The notes under the pieces: model-generated
What the model saw: the letters and a program-made list of their open reading frames with translations, nothing else
Told to the model about the DNA's origin: nothing
Databases searched by the model: none
Shown: positions 7,936 through 13,853 of the stretch, piece after piece
Position numbering within the stretch: the first letter of the stretch is position 1
Layout: the number at the start of each line of letters is the position of its first letter
Position numbers and translations under genes: made by a program
Assembly (NCBI GenBank): GCA_050996405.1
Contig: JBPCRW010000128.1
Coordinates: 1-14,608, forward strand
Direction: 5' to 3'
Origin: JBPCRW01 sp050996405
GTDB lineage: Bacteria > Acidobacteriota > Blastocatellia > Pyrinomonadales > Pyrinomonadaceae
DNA: 14,608 nucleotides

Positions 7936-7967
7936 AAATAAAATCTAATTTTGGATAAAAACTCGAA

Positions 7968-8774
7968 ATGAACCCCGAAAAAGAATCGACGGAAAATCGG
8001 ATTGAAGAACTTGCGTTTGAAAGTTCGCCTTCAATTGACGCTTTTCTCAAAGAACTGGAAGCAAAGGAAAAAGACCTCGACATTTCTTCCGAAATGGTCG
8101 TGGAAATCGAAGAAAGCGACATCAGCGAAGCGGAGACTCTGGATTTGCTCCGGTTTTTAGACGGCTGCGAAGAAAAAGCGAGCGCGAATAGGGCAGTTTC
8201 CGGCGTTCCCGTCACGGATTACCAGCCGTTTAACGAAAAAGTTTTAAAAGCCGAAAACGAAATTTCCGAATTGCGCCGGAAACTCTCGAAACTCGAAACC
8301 GAGCGGACGGAGATGAGCGAGTCGGCGCGTCGGCAAAAAAATGATTTCGAGAGTTATCGCAAACGCACCGAACGCGAGCGAAGCGAAATGTTTCGCACGG
8401 TTTTAAGCAATGTCGCAAACCAGCTTTTGCCAGTTATCGACAATCTCGGACGGGCGTTGGATTCAAGTATTTCGGATGAAAAATCAAATGAATTTCAACA
8501 GTTTCGAGACGGCATCGGACTGGTCAATCAGCAGTTGACGGATGTTTTAGCTGAAATGGGAATTCAGCCGATAATTTCGGTCGGCGAGCCGTTTGACCCT
8601 AATTTTCACGAAGCGGTCGCCGCCGAACAAACCAACAAATTTCCGCCGCACACGGTGATTGCCGAACTGCTGCGCGGCTTTCGGCTCGGCGATAAAATTA
8701 TTCGTCATTCGCTGGTCAAAGTTTCCACAACGGCAAATTCCGAAGCGGCTCTAAACGATTCGGACGCGAAATAA
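7968..8774 (+). CDS. grpE: Nucleotide exchange factor GrpE, with long acidic N-terminus
   Basis: GrpE releases ADP from DnaK and so resets the chaperone cycle. The core is recognisable: a long charged coiled coil (residues about 88-150), then VIDNLGRALDS (156-166), and the C-terminal beta-wing with VGEPFDPNFHEAVAAEQ (205-221) and IAELLRGFRLGDKIIRHSLVKVS (231-253). At 268 residues it is longer than the usual about 180-200, because of an acidic extension of about 85 residues rich in Glu/Asp, with short helices and little hydrophobic content. The ATG at 7968 has only a weak upstream GGA. It lies 32 bp after hrcA and 46 bp before dnaK, so co-transcription is likely. Confidence 0.95.
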   Translation: MNPEKESTENRIEELAFESSPSIDAFLKELEAKEKDLDISSEMVVEIEESDISEAETLDLLRFLDGCEEKASANRAVSGVPVTDYQPFNEKVLKAENEISELRRKLSKLETERTEMSESARRQKNDFESYRKRTERERSEMFRTVLSNVANQLLPVIDNLGRALDSSISDEKSNEFQQFRDGIGLVNQQLTDVLAEMGIQPIISVGEPFDPNFHEAVAAEQTNKFPPHTVIAELLRGFRLGDKIIRHSLVKVSTTANSEAALNDSDAK

Positions 8775-8820
8775 TCACTAATTTTCACATTCAAATTTTA
8801 ACTTCAAAGGATTTCAGTTT

Positions 8821-10629
8821 ATGGGAAAAGTCATCGGGATAGATTTAGGAACGACCAACTGCTGCGTGTCTGTGATGGAAGGCGGCACGGTGCAGATTGT
8901 GCCGAATAAAGAAGGCGGCAGAACCACGCCGTCGGTCGTCGGTTTTACGGAAAAAGGCGAGCGGCTCGTCGGGCAAATCGCCAAACGGCAAGCCGTGACG
9001 AATCCGACCAACACTTTGTATGCCGTCAAACGGCTCATCGGTCGAAAATTCAACTCGGCGGAATCGGAAAAAATGCGCGAGAACGTGCCGTTTGAAATCA
9101 TGGAAGCCCCGAACGGCGACGCGAATATCAAAGTCCTAGACCGCAGTTACAGCCCGCCGGAAATCTCGGCAATCGTTTTGCAGCGTTTGAAATTAGCGGC
9201 TGAAGAATTTCTGGGCGACCGCATTTCCGAAGCGATTATCACCGTTCCGGCGTATTTTGACGACGCGCAAAGACAGGCGACGCGCGATGCCGGAAAAATC
9301 GCGGGTTTGGAAGTCGAACGCATTATCAACGAGCCGACAGCCGCCGCTTTAGCTTACGGTTTCGGCAAAAACAAATGCGAAAAAATCGTCGTCTATGACC
9401 TCGGCGGCGGCACGTTCGACATCACGATTCTGGAAATTAACGACGGCGTTTTTGAAGTTCTTTCAACATCGGGCAACACATTTTTGGGCGGCGAAGATTT
9501 TGACCAGCGCATAATTAACTGGCTGGTGGAAAATTTCAAACTCGAAAACGGCGTTGATTTAAAAGAAGACCGACTTGCATTACAGCGTTTAAAGGAAGCC
9601 GCCGAACGCGCTAAATGCGAATTGTCGAGCGTCATGGAAACCGCCGTCAACCTGCCGTTTATCGCGGCGGACGCTTCGGGACCGAAACACATCAACGCCG
9701 TTTTGACGCGCCAGAAATTTGAAGAACTCGTCAAAGATTTGGTCGAGCTTTCAGTCGAGCCGTGTCAAAAGGCTCTGTGGGATGCCAAACTCCAGCCCGA
9801 AGATATTGACAAAGTTATCCTCGTCGGCGGGCAAACCCGTTCGCCGATTATCTGGCGCACCGTCACCGAACTTTTCGGGAAAGAGCCTTCGGCAGAAATT
9901 AACCCCGACGAAGTTGTCGCAATGGGCGCGGCGATTCAGGGCGGCGTGCTGGCGGGCGATGTCAAAGATATTGTGCTGCTCGATGTTTTGCCATTGAGTT
10001 TAGGATTAGAGACGCGCGGCGGATTGTTCGTCAAACTCATTTCCCGAAATTCGACGATTCCGCTTAACAATTCGATGACTTTTACAACTGTAATTGACAA
10101 TCAGCAAACGGTTGAAATTCATATTCTGCAAGGCGAGCGCGAAATTTGTTCGGCGAATCGCAGCTTGGGAAAATTTGAACTCGTCGGCATTCCGCCCGCG
10201 CCGCGCGGCGTTCCGCAGATTGACGTAGCGTTTGAGGTTGACGCGAACGGCATCGTCAATGTTTCGGCAAAAGACAAAATGACCGGACTCGAACAGGCGA
10301 TGCAGATTACGCCTTCGTCCGGTTTAGCACCTGATGAAATCGACCGTCTGATTATGGAAGCCGAAACTTCGACCGAAACCGACAAAACCGCCAGGGAAAT
10401 TATTTTACAGCGCAATAAACTCGACTCCTTGATAAAAAACACGCGGCGCGCGATGCAGGAATTCGGCAAATCTCTGCCCTTGCCGCAGCAGCAGGAAATT
10501 AACGGAATGCTGAACAAAGCCGAAGAAGCGGCGGATGCCGACAGCCTCGAATTTATACAGCCCGCCATCGGTCAAGCCGAAGAAGCCGCCAATCTGCTGA
10601 CCAACGCGCTGATGACGGTCGAAGTTTAG
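8821..10629 (+). CDS. dnaK: Molecular chaperone DnaK (Hsp70), short C-terminus
   Basis: This ATP-dependent chaperone binds exposed hydrophobic segments, with DnaJ and GrpE as co-factors. Hsp70 signatures are intact: IGIDLGTTNCCVSVMEG (residues 5-21), VYDLGGGTFDITILE (191-205) and VGGQTRSP (335-342). The interdomain linker follows as LLDVLPLSLGLET, with Leu where DVTPLS is usual. The substrate-binding beta domain includes GIPPAPRGVPQIDVAFEVDANGIVNVSAKDK. The protein stops at 602 residues: the helical lid ends at TNALMTVEV, without the flexible tail and EEVKDKK-like end of E. coli DnaK. The start is supported by AAAGGA at 8806-8811, 9 nt before ATG. The TAG stop is followed after 7 bp by repeat A2. 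A second DnaK elsewhere in the genome is possible. Confidence 0.96.
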   Translation: MGKVIGIDLGTTNCCVSVMEGGTVQIVPNKEGGRTTPSVVGFTEKGERLVGQIAKRQAVTNPTNTLYAVKRLIGRKFNSAESEKMRENVPFEIMEAPNGDANIKVLDRSYSPPEISAIVLQRLKLAAEEFLGDRISEAIITVPAYFDDAQRQATRDAGKIAGLEVERIINEPTAAALAYGFGKNKCEKIVVYDLGGGTFDITILEINDGVFEVLSTSGNTFLGGEDFDQRIINWLVENFKLENGVDLKEDRLALQRLKEAAERAKCELSSVMETAVNLPFIAADASGPKHINAVLTRQKFEELVKDLVELSVEPCQKALWDAKLQPEDIDKVILVGGQTRSPIIWRTVTELFGKEPSAEINPDEVVAMGAAIQGGVLAGDVKDIVLLDVLPLSLGLETRGGLFVKLISRNSTIPLNNSMTFTTVIDNQQTVEIHILQGEREICSANRSLGKFELVGIPPAPRGVPQIDVAFEVDANGIVNVSAKDKMTGLEQAMQITPSSGLAPDEIDRLIMEAETSTETDKTAREIILQRNKLDSLIKNTRRAMQEFGKSLPLPQQQEINGMLNKAEEAADADSLEFIQPAIGQAEEAANLLTNALMTVEV

Positions 10630-10631
10630 AC

Positions 10632-10735
10632 GGAAAAATAGGACGCGGGTGAACGCCGATTTTACGGATTATCGCAGATTGTTAAAAATCCGCGTCAATC
10701 ATCAGAATCAGTGTTCATCCGCGTCCTATTCTCGC
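10632..10735. repeat. Inverted-repeat element, family A copy 2, after dnaK
   Basis: AATAGGACGCGG (10637-10648) and its perfect complement (10719-10730) form the outer arms. The pairing continues through a G-T wobble into TGAAC (10650-10654)/GTTCA (10713-10717), giving an 18-bp near-perfect stem and a further imperfect stem inside. It shares two 12-mers with copy 1 at 5785-5893, in the same order. It starts 3 bp after the dnaK stop and lies between dnaK and dnaJ, so a hairpin here could reduce read-through or stabilise the upstream mRNA. Confidence 0.75.
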
Positions 10736-10847
10736 TTTTGATTGAATTCAAAAACACGCTTTACGAGGCGCGCCTTGAAGAAAACGCGCGATTGTCGCAA
10801 AATTAAAGAAGCGTCAGTTCAAATGATTGGGCTGGCGTTCTTATTTT

Positions 10848-10916
10848 GAGAAGTCAAAAGCCAGTATCTAGAAGAAATCTGCATTATACTGACTTCTGTC
10901 TTCTAAATACTGATTT
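10848..10916. repeat. Inverted-repeat element, family D, abutting the dnaJ start codon
   Basis: CAGTATCTAGAAGA (10862-10875) pairs with TCTTCTAAATACTG (10899-10912) at 13 of 14 positions. A second pair, AGAAGTCA (10849-10856) and TGACTTCT (10890-10897), is perfect but not nested with the first, so the two hairpins exclude each other. The right arm ends 4 nt before the dnaJ ATG, leaving no room for a Shine-Dalgarno. AGTATTTAGAAGACAGAAGTCAG-type repeats are, from memory, dispersed in some bacterial genomes; only this copy is in the window. The 10736-10847 stretch before it holds nothing I can name. Confidence 0.6.
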
Positions 10917-12023
10917 ATGAGCAAACGCGATTATTACGAAATTTTAAGTGTTAGCCGCACGGCGACCGAAACCGAAATTAAAGCGGCTTACCGCAAACTT
11001 GCCGTCCAGCATCATCCTGACAAAAACCCGGACGACCACACGGCGGAAGAAAAATTTAAAGAAGCGGCGGAAGCCTATTCCGTTTTGTCGGACGCGCAGA
11101 AACGCGCCGCATACGACCGTTTCGGTCATCAAGGCGTTGGCGCGGGCGCGGGTTTCGGCGGCGCGGCGGGCTTTTCAAATATCGAAGACATTTTCGACCT
11201 GTTCGGTTTCGGCGATATGTTCGGCGGGCAGGGAAACGCTCGGCGCACGACCGCGCAACGCGGCTCGGATTTACGCTACGATTTGGAAATCACTTTAGAA
11301 GAAGCCGCAGCCGGAAAAGAAGTCGAACTGAAAATTCCGCGTCTCGAAAAATGCGACGAATGCGCGGGCAAAGGCACGGAAAAAGGCACGCAGCCGGAGA
11401 CCTGCGTCACCTGTCAGGGAAGCGGGCAAGTTCGCTACCAGCAAGGTTTTTTCTCGGTGATGCGAACTTGCGCCAACTGCGGCGGCAAAGGTCAGACAAT
11501 CAAAAACCCGCGTAAAAAATGCAGAGGCGCGGGGCGCATCGAGAAAGAAAAAAATCTGGAAATTAAGATTCCGGCGGGAGTCGAAACCGGCTCGCGTCTG
11601 CGCGTCAACGGCGAAGGCGAAGCCGGAACAAACAACGGTCAATCCGGCGATTTATTCGTCGTCATTCACGTTAAAGAACACGAATTGTTTGAACGCCAGG
11701 GCGCGAATCTTTATCTGGCGACTCCGGTCACTTTCGCGCAAGCCGCGCTCGGCGCGGAGATTGATGTCAAAACACTCGACGGCACGGAAAAGTTAAAAGT
11801 CTCCGCCGGAACGCAGACGGGAACTGTCTTTCGCATAAAAAATCAAGGAATGCCCGTTTTAGGCGGGCGCGGCAAAGGCGATTTATTCGTCGCCGTGACG
11901 GTCATCACGCCGAAAACTCTGACCAAAGAACAGCGCAAATTACTGGAACAACTCGCCGAAGTCGAAGACACCGAATTTCAAGACGAATCGTTTATGGACA
12001 AGGTGAGAAATATTTTCGGCTAA
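10917..12023 (+). CDS. dnaJ: Chaperone protein DnaJ (Hsp40) with an altered zinc site
   Basis: DnaJ stimulates DnaK ATPase and hands it unfolded clients. The 368-residue protein has a J domain with H33PD35, a Gly/Phe region (about 72-105), a zinc-finger domain (146-207), two beta-barrel substrate domains and a C-terminal dimerisation end (FMDKVRNIFG). Zinc motifs one to three are intact: C146DEC149AGKG, C163VTC166QGSG and C185ANC188GGKG. The fourth reads R199KKC202RGAG, so the first Cys is Arg (CGT at 11511-11513, one transition from TGT). In type I DnaJ, motifs one and four bind one zinc, so this site has three Cys. There is no Shine-Dalgarno, because repeat D abuts the ATG. The stop codon TAA (12021-12023) lies in the core site of the adjacent integron cassette. 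Confidence 0.95.
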   Translation: MSKRDYYEILSVSRTATETEIKAAYRKLAVQHHPDKNPDDHTAEEKFKEAAEAYSVLSDAQKRAAYDRFGHQGVGAGAGFGGAAGFSNIEDIFDLFGFGDMFGGQGNARRTTAQRGSDLRYDLEITLEEAAAGKEVELKIPRLEKCDECAGKGTEKGTQPETCVTCQGSGQVRYQQGFFSVMRTCANCGGKGQTIKNPRKKCRGAGRIEKEKNLEIKIPAGVETGSRLRVNGEGEAGTNNGQSGDLFVVIHVKEHELFERQGANLYLATPVTFAQAALGAEIDVKTLDGTEKLKVSAGTQTGTVFRIKNQGMPVLGGRGKGDLFVAVTVITPKTLTKEQRKLLEQLAEVEDTEFQDESFMDKVRNIFG

Positions 12024-12128
12024 CGGCTGGATGACGTGGGGCGAAACCGCCGCTACGCAAGCCAAGAGTAACGGACAACGCGATAACAAAGTCGCTGTTT
12101 CGCCCTCACGTCCATTGAATTGTTAGAT
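12018..12128 (-). other. attC-like integron recombination site, 3' half hybrid with host
   Basis: Read on the minus strand the site begins with R'' ATCTAAC (12128-12122), a perfect RYYYAAC, and ends with GTTAGCC (12024-12018), one mismatch from GTTRRRY. Between them the arms pair as in attC: an unpaired spacer (9 nt and about 8 nt), then GACGTG, one unpaired A, and GGGCGAAAC, opposite GTTTCGCCC-CACGTC. In plus coordinates the arms are 12033-12047 and 12097-12112, with 12106 the extrahelical base. A 49-nt variable terminal loop closes the structure. A single extrahelical base in one arm and R/L box order are defining features of attC sites. The last six bases (TTAGCC) belong to dnaJ, as expected if the cassette entered a target site there. 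A dnaJ terminator is unlikely because no U-tract follows. Confidence 0.8.
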
Positions 12129-13162
12129 TTCGCCGTTATCAAGAGGCGACTGTTTGCCGCCGTTAGTAGTTGTATTTTGACTCTATAGAGAATTCACTTC
12201 TTACTTTTCAGATATTTCAAAGGGCTTTCAACCGTATAAAAACCTGATTCTTTGGCAAATTGATTGAGCAGTTTAGCGTGTCCTACGCCATAAACCACCA
12301 AAATTCTGTCGTTCGGGGAATCGGTTAGTCTAATGATGTTGGTGAAAATAGTCATATTTCTGCGATACCACCACGAAACATAATTTGCTCCCGTATATTC
12401 TTTATCGCGTCCGATTCGCAGCAAGTCAAAATATCTTTGATTGTCTCTTTCTGTTTGAGCCGGTTGATTGACAAAGATAAGTTGGTCTGTAATAGACAGG
12501 GGTAGCAGTTTCGCATACTCCGCATCTATTTCTTGCTTTAGCTTTCGATTATGTTCTTTGAGAAAACCGTCAAACTCCGCATCCTGAGAAGCGTATTTTA
12601 TATAATTGATAGCGGGGTCGTCCCAGAAATCGCTCCAGTCAACACAATAGACTTTTTTATGACCGGCTTCTTTAGCCAAGCGAAAACCTATCTGGTTGGT
12701 TTCGTTTTTTGAGAGTTGATACTGCCCTGACAAGTATTGATTGTAAATTTCCTGAGTTTTGGCATCTGCTTCGGGATGGTCGCATTCAAGCACAATCTTA
12801 GTCGGTTTGAACCTTTTCAGCTTTTCGATAAGTTCAGCAATCTGCTTTTGTCGTTCGGGAGCAGTAATATCGGCAACTTTGGGATTCACGACATTATTAC
12901 CGGGCGTTCCCATATGATAAGTTCCCAAAATAACAAGCGTCGGTTTCGTCTTGGCATCTTGGTCAACAATGCCGATTTGAGCATTCACGGCAAACGTCGA
13001 AAGAAAAAGAAAACAAAAAACGGACAGAAAATTTTTTTCAATCAATTTCACAAAACATTCCTCCAAATTAAAGTCTTCATTGATGAAAACACCGCGAAAG
13101 CTATTTTTGTGACAAAACGCATTTCAAATTATTCCTGTTCGGATTCATCGAGAGAAATCTAA
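12024..13162 (-). mobile_element. Single integron gene cassette inserted at the dnaJ stop codon
   Basis: The two ends are cleavage points G^TT on the minus strand: one at the attC end (between 12024 and 12023), one at a GTTAGAT core (13163-13157). Circularising the 1139-bp interval joins G12024 to TTAGAT, giving R' GTTAGAT, which is exactly complementary to the R'' box ATCTAAC. That match is predicted by the cassette model and unlikely by chance. The cassette holds one gene in the usual orientation, with its attC 65 nt after the stop. Codon use inside lacks the GCG/CGC richness of the neighbours, which suggests transfer. Removing it would restore TTCGGCTAA joined to CTTTGATTT, leaving dnaJ unchanged. 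No intI or second attC is in the window, so it is an isolated cassette or a remnant of an array. Confidence 0.75.
12194..13051 (-). CDS. Secreted DUF5694/TraB-like protein, cassette cargo
   Basis: The 285-residue product has a signal peptide (MKLIEKNFLSVFCFLFLSTF then AVNA-QIG, cleavage near residue 24) and should act outside the cytoplasm. The mature part opens with LVILGTYHMGTPG (39-51) and has ITAPERQKQI (61-70), PTKIVLE89CDH and a C-terminal VYGVGH258A. Conserved His/Glu at these places fits DUF5694 and the wider TraB/TIKI superfamily, thought to be metal-dependent hydrolases; family assignment is from memory and the substrate is unknown. GTG 13051 is chosen as start because GGAGG (13064-13060) lies 8 nt upstream and the signal peptide then begins properly; TTG 13066 in the same frame overlaps that Shine-Dalgarno. 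It is the only gene in the predicted cassette, and its base composition differs from the neighbours. Confidence 0.8.
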   Translation of the reverse strand: MKLIEKNFLSVFCFLFLSTFAVNAQIGIVDQDAKTKPTLVILGTYHMGTPGNNVVNPKVADITAPERQKQIAELIEKLKRFKPTKIVLECDHPEADAKTQEIYNQYLSGQYQLSKNETNQIGFRLAKEAGHKKVYCVDWSDFWDDPAINYIKYASQDAEFDGFLKEHNRKLKQEIDAEYAKLLPLSITDQLIFVNQPAQTERDNQRYFDLLRIGRDKEYTGANYVSWWYRRNMTIFTNIIRLTDSPNDRILVVYGVGHAKLLNQFAKESGFYTVESPLKYLKSKK

Positions 13163-13163
13163 C
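13157..13163 (-). other. Second cassette boundary, core GTTAGAT
   Basis: Plus-strand ATCTAAC reads GTTAGAT on the minus strand, a perfect GTTRRRY core. It has no attC palindrome beside it, as expected for the 5' junction of an inserted cassette, where only the R' half from the circular form is present. It is the exact complement of the R'' box at 12122-12128. The next 135 bp, to the yqeY end, are AT-rich host intergenic sequence. Confidence 0.7.
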
Positions 13164-13262
13164 TTTGATTTATACCGAACTATAATGACTTTATGCCGAA
13201 ATTTTTATAATCTTTATTATTCTTAAAAGTCAAAAAAAAGTTTAATTTGTTTCCGGCTAAAT

Positions 13263-13296
13263 AAAAATTCGCGTGAAATTTTTCAGACGAATTTTT
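13263..13296 (-). terminator. Hairpin terminator after yqeY
   Basis: AAAAATTCG (13263-13271) and CGAATTTTT (13288-13296) are a perfect 9-bp inverted repeat. The loop contains a further TGAAA/TTTCA stem after a 2-nt internal mismatch, so a 14-bp hairpin can form. On the minus strand it starts one base after the yqeY stop and ends in TTTTT then ATTT. GC content of the stem is low, so strength is uncertain; it could work in both directions. Confidence 0.55.
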
Positions 13297-13297
13297 G

Positions 13298-13756
13298 CTA
13301 TTGATTCTGTAATTTTGTTTTCACAATCTCGCTCACAACTTTACCGTCAATTGTTTTTCCGGCGAGTTTGGCTTGCGTGGCTTTCATCACCGCGCCCATA
13401 TCTTTCATTGAAGTTGCGCCGGTGTCGCCGATGGCTTCGGCAACCGCCGTTTCGATTTCTTCTGCGCTCGCGGCTTGCGGAAGATAATCCGCGATGACGG
13501 CGAGTTCCGTTTTTTCTTTTGCGGCAAGGTCGGCGCGTCCGGCGTTGGTGTATTGTTCGATGGAATCTTTGCGTTGCTTGACTAGCGATTGCAAAGTTTT
13601 TGACGTTTCTTCGTCGGTCAGTTGATAGTCTGCGCTGCGTTTATTTTCTTCGTTCATCAGAGCGGCTTTGACCATTCGCAAAACTCTGGTGCGATTTGCG
13701 TCCTTCGCCTTCATCGCGGCGGTTAAATCATTTGTAATTTTACCTTTCAAACTCAT
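13298..13756 (-). CDS. yqeY: GatB/YqeY domain-containing protein
   Basis: The 152-residue protein matches the YqeY family: MSLKGKITNDLTAAMKAKD at the start, RTRVLRMVKAALMNEE, then KQRKDSIEQYTNAGRADLAAKE and YLP in the middle, and MGAVMKATQAKLAGKTIDGKVVSEIVKTKL at the end. The fold is related to the tRNA-binding tail domain of GatB, and a role with tRNA or aminoacyl-tRNA is suggested for the family but not established. Start ATG 13756 is preferred: the in-frame ATG at 13792 would add 12 residues (MLNDKCSTTNEN) encoded largely by repeat C2. No strong Shine-Dalgarno is seen. It is followed by a hairpin terminator and is divergent from the membrane-protein gene at 13815. Confidence 0.92.
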   Translation of the reverse strand: MSLKGKITNDLTAAMKAKDANRTRVLRMVKAALMNEENKRSADYQLTDEETSKTLQSLVKQRKDSIEQYTNAGRADLAAKEKTELAVIADYLPQAASAEEIETAVAEAIGDTGATSMKDMGAVMKATQAKLAGKTIDGKVVSEIVKTKLQNQ

Positions 13757-13761
13757 ATTTT

Positions 13762-13853
13762 CATTTGTCGTTGAACATTTATCATTTAACAATTAACATC
13801 TAGCAAACTCAAAAATGATAAATGATAAATGGCAAATGGTAAATGTTAAGTGG
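13762..13853. repeat. Inverted-repeat element, family C copy 2, between divergent genes
   Basis: The right part (13812-13853) is built of short units AAATGATAAATGATAAATGG and AAATGGTAAATGTTAAG; the left part (about 13763-13799) carries similar units in inverted orientation, with ATTTATCATTTAACAATTAAC. AATGGTAAATGTTAA matches the 1321-1373 copy at 14 of 15 bases. The element covers the starts of both flanking genes: translated, it gives MINDKWQMVNVK for the plus-strand gene and the optional MLNDKC extension of yqeY. Its AT-rich arms may also hold promoter-like sequence. Confidence 0.65.

Noticed and set aside
12021..12128. Palindrome as a simple rho-independent terminator of dnaJ
   Set aside because: There is no T-tract after the stem, the loop is 49 nt, and the R/L box layout fits attC better.
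12737..13162. 141-residue plus-strand frame ending exactly at the cassette boundary
   Set aside because: It is antisense to the DUF5694 gene and its N-terminal part mirrors that coding sequence; the coincidence of its TAA with ATCTAAC comes from the core site itself.
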